A DNA stretch of 64,000 nucleotides, taken from positions 63,353-127,352 of the forward strand of contig NZ_SBHN01000004.1 in assembly GCF_006980715.1 (NCBI RefSeq), given 5' to 3'. Below, one piece after another: positions 54,322-63,706 of this stretch. Origin of the DNA: Telmatospirillum sp. J64-1 (GTDB lineage: Bacteria; Pseudomonadota; Alphaproteobacteria; Rhodospirillales; Magnetospirillaceae). The first letter of the stretch is position 1; every line of letters begins with the position of its first letter. The position numbers were made by a program, and so were the translations under genes. Under the pieces are notes generated by a model. It had not been told where the DNA came from, did no database searches, and worked only from the letters and a program-made list of their open reading frames with translations.

Positions 54322-56115
54322 CTATTCCTGCCGCAGCGGCGCGCTTTCCTCTTTTTGGCCGGTGGTTTCGGGGGCCAGGGGAAGCTCCAGGATGAAGACG
54401 GTGCCCCAGTTCTTGCGGGAATGCACCTCCAGCCGGCAGCCCAGCAGGCGCGACAGCCGGGCGACCGTCGCCAGACCCAGCCCCAGGCCCTTGCTGCGGT
54501 CCCGTTCGGGATTCTCGATCTGGTAGAAATCCTCGAAAATCAGGGCCTGCTGGTCGCGGGCGATGCCCGTTCCGCTATCGAGCACCTTGACTCGCAGGAT
54601 CCCCTCCGCCCTTTTCCGGCAGGACACCAGGATCCCGCCCCGGGAGGTGTATTTCACCGCATTGTCGAGCAGGTTGAGGATGATCCGCTCGAACATCAGA
54701 CGATCGGTTCTGACCACCGCGCCCTCGCACAGCCGCAGGACCATGCGCAGCCCCTTGCCCTGAACGTTGGGGCGCATCGATTCGGCCGTCGCGGCCAATA
54801 TCCGGGTGACATCCACTGGTTCCGCCCGCACCTCCACCTGCCCGCTTTCCAGCGCGGCGATATCCATGATGGAATTGAGCATCCGTTGCGCCGTCGCGAA
54901 GCTGTCCAGCGCGTTCCCCGCCATCTTCCCCGCCGGTCCCTGCAGGCCGACCTCGTTGAGCAGCGACAGATAGATCCCCAGCGATTGCAGGGGCTGGCGC
55001 AGGTCGTGGCTGGCAGCGGCGAGGAAACGGGACTTGGACGCATTGGCGGCTTCCGCCTGCCGCCGGGCCTGGACCAGGGCGGCATTGGTCTCCGCCAGGT
55101 CGGCCGCCCTGTTGCGGACGGCAACGGCGGCCTGGGTCAGGCCCGTCAGCAACAGGCTGATGATGAAACCCGCGGCCAGGATCAGTTCGGGATAGCCTTC
55201 CTCGATGGACCTTTCCAGCGCCGGGGTCGAGGCCACCCGCACCACCCAGATCCGGCCATAGAGCTCGATCACCTCTTCCCGCCGATAGGCCGCCTCGCCC
55301 GAGGAGGTCGAGAAGAGAAGCGTTTCCTCATGGGGGGTTTCGTCATAGAGGCTGATCTGCACCTCGTCCATCAGGTTGCCCAGAATCCCCCGCATCAGGT
55401 CGGTCATGCGGAAAGGGCTGTAGACGAAGCCCCGGATGGCCTGGCGCCGTCCCTCGACGGTGGAGAGGTCGGCATCGCTGTCATAGACCGGCAGATAGAG
55501 CAAGGCCCCGGCCTGCACGTCCTGAAAGGTTTCCTGGACCAGGGTGACCTTGCCGGTCATGGCCGGCATGTCCTGGTCGCGGGCCCGTTCCATGGCGGCG
55601 CGACGCACCGGCTCGGAGAACATGTCATAGCCGAAGGCCCGCAGATTGCGCCCCACGAAGGGTTCGAGGAAGATGATGGGATAATAGACCTCGCGCATGC
55701 CGGGCGGAGTGATGTCGAAATCGGGGAAATCCTGGCGGATCCTCTCCTCCTCCGCCTCCCGCTCTTCGGGCAGGACGCGCTCGGCGAAACCGATGCCCTG
55801 GATGCCCGGATAGCGGCGCTCGACCCCCAGCCGCTCGACATAGCGCCGCCATTCCTGGCGGGTCACGCCGTCGCTGGCGTCGAACAACCCGACTCCGCCC
55901 TGTAGAATCTGGGCGTAATCATCCATGCGGGTGGACACGGAGGTCGCCACGCGTTCGGCCAGGGCCTCGAACCGGGCCTCCGCCAGGGCGTCGCTATAGC
56001 TGCGCACCGCCCACCAGGCCGCTGCCGTGAGCATCAGCGACAACAGGAACATGGCCAGAGGCAAGCCGCGCGGGCTCCACCGCCTCAAACCGCCCCTGTC
56101 CCTCTCCCCGCTCAC
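54322..56115 (-). CDS. CHASE-domain sensor histidine kinase
   Basis: 597 residues from GTG 56115, overlapping the regulator stop by 4 bases. Membrane segment LAMFLLSLMLTAAAWWAV, then a periplasmic CHASE domain (about 50-265, YPGIQGIGFAERV, ITPPGMREVYYPIIFLEPF) and a second membrane segment (LILAAGFIISLLLTGLT). Dimerisation His is in AAASHDLRQPLQSLG. ATPase: NLLDNAVKYT, DSGTGIARD, GLGLGLATVARL. It should sense an extracellular small molecule and phosphorylate the adjacent receiver. The HDLRQPL box is typical of hybrid-type kinases, yet no receiver is fused. Confidence 0.93.
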   Translation of the reverse strand: MSGERDRGGLRRWSPRGLPLAMFLLSLMLTAAAWWAVRSYSDALAEARFEALAERVATSVSTRMDDYAQILQGGVGLFDASDGVTRQEWRRYVERLGVERRYPGIQGIGFAERVLPEEREAEEERIRQDFPDFDITPPGMREVYYPIIFLEPFVGRNLRAFGYDMFSEPVRRAAMERARDQDMPAMTGKVTLVQETFQDVQAGALLYLPVYDSDADLSTVEGRRQAIRGFVYSPFRMTDLMRGILGNLMDEVQISLYDETPHEETLLFSTSSGEAAYRREEVIELYGRIWVVRVASTPALERSIEEGYPELILAAGFIISLLLTGLTQAAVAVRNRAADLAETNAALVQARRQAEAANASKSRFLAAASHDLRQPLQSLGIYLSLLNEVGLQGPAGKMAGNALDSFATAQRMLNSIMDIAALESGQVEVRAEPVDVTRILAATAESMRPNVQGKGLRMVLRLCEGAVVRTDRLMFERIILNLLDNAVKYTSRGGILVSCRKRAEGILRVKVLDSGTGIARDQQALIFEDFYQIENPERDRSKGLGLGLATVARLSRLLGCRLEVHSRKNWGTVFILELPLAPETTGQKEESAPLRQE

Positions 56116-56489
56116 GACAATGCCAAAGCCATCGCCGCTTCCAACTGGGGCGGCAGAACCGGCTTTTGCAGCACCGCCAAGCCCTGTTTCCGGGCCTGGG
56201 CCAGCAATTCGCCCGAGGTGTCCCCGGTGATCAGCAAGCCCGGGATCGTCTGGCCGCACTGGCTGCGGATCTGGCGCACCGCCTGGATGCCGGTATGGCC
56301 CTGGCGCAGGCGATAATCGCTGATGATGAGATGGGGCACCGGCCCGCCGCCGCGCAGGTGAGCGAGCACCGGCGCCTCGGATTCCCCAGCGATGACGACG
56401 AAGCCCCGCAGTTCAAGCAGAAGCTGCAATGCCTGCAGGACATAGGGGTCGTCGTCAATGACCGCGACAAGCGGCGAACGGGCGGACAT
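56112..56489 (-). CDS. Single-domain response regulator
   Basis: 125 residues, receiver only: acidic IDDDPYVL, phospho-Asp in LIISDYRLRQG, Thr in GLLITGDTSG and Lys in VLQKPVLPP. There is no output domain, so it probably relays phosphate or acts by protein binding (CheY-like). The following kinase gene overlaps its stop. Confidence 0.92.
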   Translation of the reverse strand: MSARSPLVAVIDDDPYVLQALQLLLELRGFVVIAGESEAPVLAHLRGGGPVPHLIISDYRLRQGHTGIQAVRQIRSQCGQTIPGLLITGDTSGELLAQARKQGLAVLQKPVLPPQLEAAMALALS

Positions 56490-56831
56490 GGCAGTGGTTA
56501 TCTTACCTTGTTCAGAGGGACAGATAGGAAGTCCGGTGGATGAAAGGAAGCATTTGCACCCGTCCCCTGTCCCTCCATATCAATCCGTGCTTGCCACTGC
56601 GGCGACGCATGTTATCTATGCCGTGGCCGGGTCGCGCGCGGCTTATTATTCGGTTGCGTGTCCCGGTATGGCCTAGAAGCAGTGGCATTCGCCGGCGAAC
56701 TCATATAAAACCCCCGCCGGTGCAATAGCCATTGGCTCATGCGCCAGAGCTGATTGGATTTAACAGCCCGCACGACGGCGATGATATTCTGTCCGTCACG
56801 GCGCCCACATCCACCGCAACGGATTTAAGCA
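56490..56831. other. 342-base divergent spacer before the EF-G gene
   Basis: Control region between the response regulator (minus) and the EF-G paralogue (plus). A weak promoter-like pair is TTGCCA (56591-56596) and TATCTA (56613-56618). No tRNA, ribosomal-protein gene or hairpin of note was found. Confidence 0.4.
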
Positions 56832-58973
56832 ATGCCTCGCCAGACTCCTCTTTCAGACATCCGCAACATCGGTATCATTGCGCACGTCGACGCCGGCAAG
56901 ACCACGACGACCGAGCGCATCCTGTATTATACCGGTCGCAAGCACACCATCATCGACGTCCACGATACCAAGGACCTCAAGTCCTCGACCACGACCGACT
57001 ACCTGGAGCAGGAGCAGAAGCGCGGCATCACGATTCAGTCGGCCGCCGTTTCCGCCTTCTGGAAGGGTAAGAAGATCAACGTGATCGACACCCCCGGCCA
57101 CGTGGACTTCACCATCGAGGTGAACCGTTCCCTGCGCGTGCTCGACGGTGCGGTCGTCGTGTTCGACGGCGTGGCCGGCGTTGAGCCCCAGTCGGAAACC
57201 AACTGGCGCCTGGCCGACAATTACGGTGTTCCGCGTCTCTGCTACGTCAACAAGATGGACCGTTCGGGCGCGAACTTCCGTCGTTGCGTGGACATGATCA
57301 AGAACCGCCTGGGCGCCCGCCCGCTGCCGATCTTCCTGCCCATCGGTTCGGAAGACAATCTGCGCGGCATGATCGACCTGGTCGAGTACAAGGCCCTGGT
57401 CTGGCAGTCCGACGAACGCGACGCCAAGTGGGACAGCCTGGACATCACCGACGACCTGGCCGAAAAGCTGGGCATCACCGTCCATGAAGACGTCGAGATC
57501 CTGAAGGCCGCCGCCGAATACCGCGCCGACCTGATCGACACCTGCCTCGAGCAGGACGAAGCGGCCATGGAAGCCTATCTGGAATCCGGCGAAGAGCCCT
57601 CGGCCGACGTGCTGCGCGAATGCCTGCGTCGCGGCACCCTGAACGGCTCCTTCACCCCGGTCCTCTGCGGCTCGTCCTACAAGAACAAGGGCGTGCAGCA
57701 GGTCCTGGACGCCGTGGTGTGGTACCTGCCCGCCCCGACCGACGTGCCCGCCATCAAGACCGTGGACGCCGACGGCAACCCGGTGGGCGAGCGCAAGTCC
57801 TCGGACGACGAGCCCTTCTCGGCGCTGGCCTTCAAGGTCATCAACGACGTCTATGGCGCCCTGACCTTCGTGCGCATCTATTCGGGCGTGCTGACCAAGG
57901 GCATGTCGGTGCTGAACTCGACCCGCGGCAAGCGCGAAAAGATCGGCCGTATGGTCGAAATGTTCGCCAAGGAAGCCAATGCGATCGAAGAAGCCCGCGC
58001 CGGCGACATCATCGCCCTGGTTTCGCTGACCGAAACCGATACCGGTGACACCCTCTGCGATCCCAGCGCCCCGGTCGTGCTGGAGCGCATGAACTTCCCC
58101 GAGCCGGTCATCAGCGTCTCGGTCGAGCCGAAGACCAAGGCCGAACAGGAGAAGTTCTCCACCGCTCTGGGCAAGATGGTCCGTGCCGACCCCTCGCTGC
58201 GTCTGGAAACCGACCGTGAAACCGGCCAGACCATCCTGCGCGGCATGGGCGAACTGCACCTGGAAGTGACCATGGACCGCATGCGCACCGAATTCGGTGT
58301 GGAAGGCAACATGGGCAAGCCGCAGGTGGCTTACCGCGAAACCCTGACCCAGTCGGTGGAACACACCTACACCCACAAGAAGCAGACGGGTGGTTCGGGT
58401 CAGTTCGCCGAAGTGAAGATCATCTTCGAACCGCTGGAGCGTGGCGCCGGCTTCGAATTCGTCGACGAAACCGTCGGCGGCTCGGTGCCGAAGGAATACA
58501 TCCCGTCGGTCAAGAAGGGCCTGGAAATGCAGATGGAAGACGGCGTCATGGCCGGTTTCCCGACTGTCGACTTCCGCGCCCGTCTGGTGGACGGCAAGTA
58601 CCACGACGTCGACTCGAACGCCCTGACCTTCGAAATCGCCGCCAAGGCCTGCTTCCGCGAAGCCATCCGCAAGGCCTCGCCGATCCTGCTCGAGCCGGTG
58701 ATGAAGGTCGAAGTGGTGTCGCCGGAAGAATATCTGGGTGACATCATCGGCGACGTGAACCGCCGTCGCGGCATGATCCTGGGCCAGCTGGAACGCGGCA
58801 ACAACATCGCCGTCGAAGCCACCGTGCCGCTGAACGAAATGTTCGGCTATATCGGTCATCTGCGCGGCATGACCAGCGGTCGTGCGTCCTACACGATGGA
58901 ATTCTCGCATTACGAGCCGGTTCCGCGTCAGGTCGCCGACGAAATCGTCGCCGGCAAGTCCAAGGCCGCCTAA
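56832..58973 (+). CDS. Elongation factor G paralogue
   Basis: 713 residues with the complete EF-G layout. G domain: G1 [15 protein letters not shown], switch [16 protein letters not shown]3 [13 protein letters not shown]4 [10 protein letters not shown]. Domain II starts near [17 protein letters not shown], domain [27 protein letters not shown], domain [31 protein letters not shown], and domain [23 protein letters not shown]. The switch I segment [19 protein letters not shown] differs from canonical EF-G (usually GAATMDWMEQE). It stands alone, away from rpsL-rpsG-tuf, so it is probably a second EF-G with a specialised role. It uses few rare codons, suggesting good expression. Confidence 0.88.
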   Translation: MPRQTPLSDIRNIGIIAHVDAGKTTTTERILYYTGRKHTIIDVHDTKDLKSSTTTDYLEQEQKRGITIQSAAVSAFWKGKKINVIDTPGHVDFTIEVNRSLRVLDGAVVVFDGVAGVEPQSETNWRLADNYGVPRLCYVNKMDRSGANFRRCVDMIKNRLGARPLPIFLPIGSEDNLRGMIDLVEYKALVWQSDERDAKWDSLDITDDLAEKLGITVHEDVEILKAAAEYRADLIDTCLEQDEAAMEAYLESGEEPSADVLRECLRRGTLNGSFTPVLCGSSYKNKGVQQVLDAVVWYLPAPTDVPAIKTVDADGNPVGERKSSDDEPFSALAFKVINDVYGALTFVRIYSGVLTKGMSVLNSTRGKREKIGRMVEMFAKEANAIEEARAGDIIALVSLTETDTGDTLCDPSAPVVLERMNFPEPVISVSVEPKTKAEQEKFSTALGKMVRADPSLRLETDRETGQTILRGMGELHLEVTMDRMRTEFGVEGNMGKPQVAYRETLTQSVEHTYTHKKQTGGSGQFAEVKIIFEPLERGAGFEFVDETVGGSVPKEYIPSVKKGLEMQMEDGVMAGFPTVDFRARLVDGKYHDVDSNALTFEIAAKACFREAIRKASPILLEPVMKVEVVSPEEYLGDIIGDVNRRRGMILGQLERGNNIAVEATVPLNEMFGYIGHLRGMTSGRASYTMEFSHYEPVPRQVADEIVAGKSKAA

Positions 58974-58997
58974 TCAGGCCTTCGGCCCCGAAGCAAG

Positions 58998-59035
58998 CGC
59001 CCGCCATGGGAAACCATGGCGGGCGTTTCTTTTTT
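58998..59035 (+). terminator. Rho-independent terminator after EF-G gene
   Basis: Perfect 12-base stem CGCCCGCCATGG/CCATGGCGGGCG with GAAA loop, then TTTCTTTTTT. Starts 25 bases after the stop. Confidence 0.95.
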
Positions 59036-59040
59036 CGCCC

Positions 59041-59075
59041 CCTGACAGCGGAATGTCAGGAATATTCCCTATATT
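59041..59075 (+). promoter_or_regulatory. Putative promoter with CCTGACA/TGTCAGG operator
   Basis: An exact inverted repeat CCTGACA-GCGGAA-TGTCAGG (59041-59060) lies just before a TATATT element (59070-59075) that could be a -10 box. The palindrome occupies the -35 zone, so a bound regulator could control a transcript starting near 59082. Confidence 0.45.
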
Positions 59076-59081
59076 CACTCG

Positions 59082-59222
59082 TGCAGGATTGATGTGTCTC
59101 GTCACAGAACATCAGCCAGCATGTCACTTGGCCGTGGTCATTTGGCGGTGACCGTCCGGCCCGCTGGCCTGCACCTCCCTTTTTTGACTTGGCTCACGGT
59201 TTTCGCCGTGAGCCATTTTTTT
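59082..59222 (+). ncRNA. Candidate small RNA, about 140 nt
   Basis: A region without a coding gene between two terminators. It begins just after the putative -10 at 59070-59075 and ends with a strong intrinsic terminator (59191-59222). The segment before the terminator holds CACCTCCCTTTTTT, complementary to ribosome-binding sites such as GGGAGGTG, as seen in many trans-acting small RNAs. The transcript is inferred; no homologue is recognised. Confidence 0.5.
59191..59222 (+). terminator. Rho-independent terminator of candidate small RNA
   Basis: GGCTCACGG and CCGTGAGCC arms around TTTTCG, followed by ATTTTTTT. It stands 118 bases before the next start codon and has no coding gene of its own upstream, because the EF-G gene already has a terminator. 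Confidence 0.88.
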
Positions 59223-59339
59223 CGCCGAGACGCCCCCCCTTCCCCGGATGGGAAAGCCGGAAGGATCGGCGGAACCTGCGGAACCTTCCCGCCCCTGCGG
59301 GGTTCGCTGAAGAGGAGTATCGCAGCGCAAGGGAAGCAG

Positions 59340-60416
59340 ATGGCACGGACGATCAAGCAGCAATCCACCGAAGAGGAATCCTTCCTGCGGAAGAACCGCG
59401 GCTGGCTTCTTGCGGCGGCAGCGCTGGCGGCGGCGGCGGTCTACAACACGCGCCAGGCCCGCCGGACCGAACAGGAAGAACCGCCCATGGGCAAGTTCGT
59501 CGAAGTCGCGGGAATGCGCCTGCATTACCTGGAAAGCGGACGGGATCGGGGCGGACCGCCGGTGGTCCTGCTGCACGGCAACATGGTTTCGGCGGAGGAT
59601 TTCCGCCTCAGCGGCATTCACGACATGATCGCCGACGACCATCGCGTCATCGCCTTCGACCGCCCCGGCTTCGGCTATAGCGACCGTCCGCGCGAGACCA
59701 TCTGGTCTCCCCGCATGCAGGCAGCCCTGTTCCGCCGCGCCTTCGAAAAGATGGGATTGCGGACGCCCGTCGTCGTCGGCCATTCCTGGGGAGCCATGGT
59801 CGCCATGGCCCTGGCACTGGAGCATCCGCAATCGGTCAGCGGGCTGGTGCTGCTGGGCGGCTACTTCTATCCCACGCTCCGCGCCGATGTTCCCCTGCTT
59901 TCCGCCCCCCTGGTGCCGGTGGTGGGCGATGTGATGCGCTATACCCTGTCGCCGCTCATCGGCCGGGCCACCATGCCGTCCATGGTCAAGGCCATGTTCG
60001 CACCCCGTCCCGTCCCCATGCGCTTCACCCAGGGTTTTCCCACCTCGCTCTGCTTCCGCCCCTGGCAGATCCGCGCCGCCGCCGAGGACAGCGCCACTAT
60101 GATCCCCTGGGTCGCCGAGATGCAGCACCGCTATCACGAGCTACGCATTCCCGTGACCATCATGGCCGGCGACCAGGACAAGATCGTCGACGTGAACCGC
60201 CATTCCATGCGCCTGCACCAGGACATTCCCCATAGCGAACTGAACGTCCTGCCCGATGCCGGCCATATGCTGCATTACGCCGATCCCCAGCGCATCGCCC
60301 ACGCCATCCATACCGTGGCCCGCGCCCTGAGCGGCCGACCGGCCGAGGAGGAGGAATTCCTCTATGCCGTCGGCGAGGAAAGGCGGAATTACGCCGAGAC
60401 ACGTCCCTATTCATGA
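59340..60416 (+). CDS. Membrane-anchored alpha/beta hydrolase
   Basis: 358 residues from ATG 59340 (AAGGGAAG site). N-terminal anchor GWLLAAAALAAAAVYNT (about 22-38), then a hydrolase fold: oxyanion region VVLLHGNMVSAEDF, RPGFGYSDRP, nucleophile elbow VVGHSWGAMVAMAL, acid in MAGDQDKIVDVN and His in PDAGHMLHYADP, so the catalytic triad is complete. It resembles haloalkane dehalogenase/epoxide hydrolase/lipase-like members; substrate unknown. The active domain orientation relative to the membrane cannot be decided. Confidence 0.87.
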   Translation: MARTIKQQSTEEESFLRKNRGWLLAAAALAAAAVYNTRQARRTEQEEPPMGKFVEVAGMRLHYLESGRDRGGPPVVLLHGNMVSAEDFRLSGIHDMIADDHRVIAFDRPGFGYSDRPRETIWSPRMQAALFRRAFEKMGLRTPVVVGHSWGAMVAMALALEHPQSVSGLVLLGGYFYPTLRADVPLLSAPLVPVVGDVMRYTLSPLIGRATMPSMVKAMFAPRPVPMRFTQGFPTSLCFRPWQIRAAAEDSATMIPWVAEMQHRYHELRIPVTIMAGDQDKIVDVNRHSMRLHQDIPHSELNVLPDAGHMLHYADPQRIAHAIHTVARALSGRPAEEEEFLYAVGEERRNYAETRPYS

Positions 60417-60461
60417 GGGAACCCGTCCGGGCCGCCCCCAGGCGGCCCGGCGGAAAAGACG

Positions 60462-61196
60462 CTATCGCCCGATCTCGATCTGGCGCATCTCGGTATAGAA
60501 GAAGCGCACCATCTCGTATTCGAAGGGCGAGCCGGTGCCGTGATAGCGGAAGGGCGTGCGCGACCGGGCATCGATGGGCTGCAGGCCGTATTGCGCCGTC
60601 TGATAGGCGGGATTGTCGCCGATTTCGGCCGGGGTCACCCAGGCCAGGGTCAGGAAGTCGGTGACACGCCCCACCGTATCGCGGAGATTGGACGGCCCCA
60701 GCAGGGGTAGCACGACATAGGGACCGTTGCCCACGCCCCAATAGCCCAGCGTCTGGCCGAAATCCTCGCTGTGGCGCTGCAAGCCCATTTCGCTGGCCAC
60801 GTCGAAGATGCCGAACACGCCGAAGGTCGAGTTGATGATGAAGCGGAAGGCCGTCGGGAACGCCTTCTGCGGGCTGGCTTGCAGGACGGAATTGGCGAAG
60901 GTGTTGATCTCGGCAATATTGAGGAAGAAGTCCGACACCCGCTGACGCAGGAAGCTGGGCGTCACCTCTTCATACGCTCCCACCACAGGCAGGAAGATCG
61001 CCTCGTCGAAACGGGCGTTGAACTTGTAGAGCCGCCGGTTCATGCCTTCCAGGGGATCGGACACGGCGATGGGTTCGTAGACCCGTCCGATTTCCTCCAC
61101 CTGATAGATAGGCGGCTCGACGCCGTTCGGGGCGCCACTCGCGCAGGCCGAAAGACCGATCGCGCAGAAGACAAGGATCAGGATGCGGCTGCGCAA
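60462..61196 (-). CDS. MlaA/VacJ outer-membrane lipoprotein, second copy
   Basis: 244 residues from TTG 61196 (GAGG 8 bases upstream). Lipobox LSAC (Cys at residue 18). Family core: SDPLEGMNRRLYKFNARFDEAIFLP, PSFLRQRVSDFFLNIAEINTFANSVLQ, NSTFGVFGIFDVASEMGL and LPLLGPSNLRDTVG. Should act in outer-membrane phospholipid balance like the copy at 23065-23880, but is not paired with mlaC. Instead it follows a hydrolase-like lipoprotein gene by 9 bases, suggesting a joint role. Confidence 0.92.
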   Translation of the reverse strand: MRSRILILVFCAIGLSACASGAPNGVEPPIYQVEEIGRVYEPIAVSDPLEGMNRRLYKFNARFDEAIFLPVVGAYEEVTPSFLRQRVSDFFLNIAEINTFANSVLQASPQKAFPTAFRFIINSTFGVFGIFDVASEMGLQRHSEDFGQTLGYWGVGNGPYVVLPLLGPSNLRDTVGRVTDFLTLAWVTPAEIGDNPAYQTAQYGLQPIDARSRTPFRYHGTGSPFEYEMVRFFYTEMRQIEIGR

Positions 61197-61205
61197 GACT
61201 GGACC

Positions 61206-62540
61206 TCACTGAATGAAGAAATTGACCAGATGCGCAGCCACGGCGCGATGCTCCAGGCTGCCCAAATGTCCGCCCTGGGGAAAGATCCACGCCCGCTCGC
61301 CGAACAGGGCCTGAAGCTGTTCCAGATCGCCGGGGCCCAGGATGATATCATCCCTGCTGGTCAGCATGCCGATCTTTTCCGAACGGGAAAGATACTCCCC
61401 GATGCTGTTCAGGCTGCTTTGCTCGATCAGATCCAGCCCCGGCTCGCCGCCGTAATAGGCCGAGAACACGTCGTCGAAGTAATCCAGGAAGCTGACCCGA
61501 AGGCTGATGCCCAGATAGCGCCCCAGCGGCGTGGTCGAGCGGAACGGCAGGTCGCGGGGAAAGACATAGCCCATGCGCCGCATCACATCGGCGGTGAAGA
61601 CCATGTTGGCCGAGGCCAGACGGAAGGACAGGCCGACCGCCGCCGCCAGCCTTTCGTCGCCGAAGGTCGTCTGCAGCAGGGACTGGAGGGCATAATCCTC
61701 GTCGCTGAAATCCATGGCATCGGTATTTTGGAAGACCAGGGCGATGCGCTGGATGGCCTGATCGAGGAAATGGTCCAGGCTGTCGATCCCGCCCGGCAGG
61801 TTGTTCAGCAGGAACTGCTCAACGGTCACCAGGGAATGGTACAGGCTGAGCGGCGGGCTGAGCAGCAGGACGCGCTGGAAGTTCAGCGCCTTCTCCTCTT
61901 CGTCCAGCTTCGCCGTGAAGGCGGCATGCCAGGCGCCCAGGCTGTAGCCGGCAAGATGCGTCTCCGTGATCTCGAGGCTCCGGCTCAACTCCCCATGGAT
62001 CATGCGCATGACCCGGTACAGGTCGGCGGCGTCCTGGGGACCGTTTCCCGGCAGGTAGGTGGTCGAGGCCGTGACGATGAAATTGGAATGGGTGGGCGAC
62101 GGCAGCAGCACCACGTGGAAACCGGCATGGTGGAGGATGCGTCCGAGCGAATCCATTAGGCCGGACCGGCTGTCCGCTCCGGTTCCAGCGATCATGAAGA
62201 TCATCGGCGCGGGATGGGGCTGGGCGAAATAGGAATAATTCAGGCCGCGATAATACCAGAAGCCTTCCGGCACCTCCCGGTCGGGGAAGACCTGCAGGGT
62301 CGCATCCCGGCGCGGGGCCTCGGACCTGGGGGCAAGCTGCGATTCGGGCGTCCGCAGTACCGTCGCGATCCAGGGATTGTCATAGGGATAGTCGAAGGCC
62401 GGAATGTCCCGCCGGACGATCTCCCGCGCCCCCGGCTCCGGCCCGGTGGCGCATGCCGCCACCAGAAGGCAGGCGAACATCACGCTGCCGATCTTCCCCA
62501 TGAGCCGCAACAGCAGCGGGCCGTCATTCTTTTGCATCAT
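61206..62540 (-). CDS. Alpha/beta-hydrolase-like lipoprotein
   Basis: About 444 residues from ATG 62540; an ATG at 62501 is also possible and would place MFACLLVAAC nearer the start. The lipobox (VAAC) predicts acylation. The fold shows MIFMIAGTGADSRSGLMDSLGRIL, a nucleophile-elbow-like HLAGYSLGAWHAAF and a late His in FPQGGHLGSLEHR. A catalytic triad is therefore plausible. No exact family is recognised. Operon partner of the downstream mlaA-type gene, so it may act on lipids at the cell envelope (inference). Confidence 0.75.
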   Translation of the reverse strand: MMQKNDGPLLLRLMGKIGSVMFACLLVAACATGPEPGAREIVRRDIPAFDYPYDNPWIATVLRTPESQLAPRSEAPRRDATLQVFPDREVPEGFWYYRGLNYSYFAQPHPAPMIFMIAGTGADSRSGLMDSLGRILHHAGFHVVLLPSPTHSNFIVTASTTYLPGNGPQDAADLYRVMRMIHGELSRSLEITETHLAGYSLGAWHAAFTAKLDEEEKALNFQRVLLLSPPLSLYHSLVTVEQFLLNNLPGGIDSLDHFLDQAIQRIALVFQNTDAMDFSDEDYALQSLLQTTFGDERLAAAVGLSFRLASANMVFTADVMRRMGYVFPRDLPFRSTTPLGRYLGISLRVSFLDYFDDVFSAYYGGEPGLDLIEQSSLNSIGEYLSRSEKIGMLTSRDDIILGPGDLEQLQALFGERAWIFPQGGHLGSLEHRAVAAHLVNFFIQ

Positions 62541-62710
62541 GGCCTGTTTCTTTGCCTGCCAGCCCCAAAGATGTGCAGCTTTCGCCAGATGACAACCAGC
62601 CGTCAAGAGAACAAGTTCCGCAAAACCAATCATCCGTTAAGCCTTCCGGGCTAGCCGAAGGGCCTTGCCTCTCCTATATGAGGTTTTCCTGAACTTCCGG
62701 AGACGAAGCC

Positions 62711-63703
62711 GTGCCCCTGCTGTCGGTCCTAGACCTTTGCCCCATCACCCAAGACAGCGACGCCTCGCAGGCTTTCCGCAACACGCTCGATCTGGCGCAG
62801 CATGCGGAACGCTGGGGCTATCACCGCTATTGGCTGGCCGAGCATCACAACATGCCCGGCATCGCCAGCGCCGCAACCTCAGTGGTCATCGGCTATGTCG
62901 CCGGGGGCACCAAGACCATCCGCGTCGGATCGGGCGGGGTCATGCTGCCCAACCACGCCCCGCTGGTCATCGCCGAGCAGTTCGGGACGCTGGACGCCCT
63001 CTATCCCGGACGCATCGACCTCGGCCTCGGCCGCGCCCCCGGCACGGACATGCGCACCGCCCAGGCCCTGCGCCGCGACCTGGAAGCCAGCGGCGACCGC
63101 TTCCCGCAGGATGTGGTCGAATTGCAGGCCCTGCTGGGCCCGATCCAGCCGGGCCAGGCCATCCGGGCGGTCCCCGGCGGCGGCTCGAACATTCCCCTCT
63201 GGCTGCTGGGGTCGAGCCTGTTCAGCGCGCAGTTGGCCGCCATGCTGGGCCTGCCTTTCGCCTTCGCCTCGCATTTCGCGCCCGATATGATGATGCAGGC
63301 CGTCGACCTCTACCGCAGCCGTTTCAAGCCTTCCGAGCAGTTGGACCGCCCTTATGTCATGGTCGGGGTGAACGTCTTCGCCGCCGAAACCGATGCCGAG
63401 GGCCAGCGGCTGTTCACCTCGCTGCAACAGCAATTCCTCAGCCTGCGCCACGGCAATCCCGGCAAGCTGCCGCCGCCGGTGGACGACATGGACCAGTTCT
63501 GGACGCCCCAGGAAAAGGCCATGGTCGCGCGCTCGCTGCTCCATTCCATGGTCGGCTCGCCCGAAACCGTGCGCCAGGGCCTGAAGGAGTTCATCGGCCT
63601 GACCCAGCCGGACGAGCTGATGGTCACCGCCCAGATCTACGACCATGCGGCAAGGCTGCGTTCCTTCGAGATCCTGGCCGGGATGCGCGACGAACTACGG
63701 TGA
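62711..63703 (+). CDS. LLM-class (luciferase-like) flavin-dependent oxidoreductase
   Basis: 330 residues from GTG 62711 with GGAGAC upstream. Bacterial-luciferase-like TIM barrel: [41 protein letters not shown], then [40 protein letters not shown], and the late [14 protein letters not shown]. This is the YhbW/MsnO8 subgroup, which uses reduced flavin supplied by another protein. Physiological substrate unknown. It is convergent with a truncated SDR gene. Confidence 0.94.
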   Translation: MPLLSVLDLCPITQDSDASQAFRNTLDLAQHAERWGYHRYWLAEHHNMPGIASAATSVVIGYVAGGTKTIRVGSGGVMLPNHAPLVIAEQFGTLDALYPGRIDLGLGRAPGTDMRTAQALRRDLEASGDRFPQDVVELQALLGPIQPGQAIRAVPGGGSNIPLWLLGSSLFSAQLAAMLGLPFAFASHFAPDMMMQAVDLYRSRFKPSEQLDRPYVMVGVNVFAAETDAEGQRLFTSLQQQFLSLRHGNPGKLPPPVDDMDQFWTPQEKAMVARSLLHSMVGSPETVRQGLKEFIGLTQPDELMVTAQIYDHAARLRSFEILAGMRDELR

Positions 63704-63706
63704 TCC

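Noticed and set aside
56853-58910. A 685-codon open frame on the strand opposite the EF-G gene
   Set aside because: It is an antisense shadow caused by the high GC codon bias of the EF-G gene; the His/Gly/Val-rich translation has no family pattern and the real gene has every EF-G motif.
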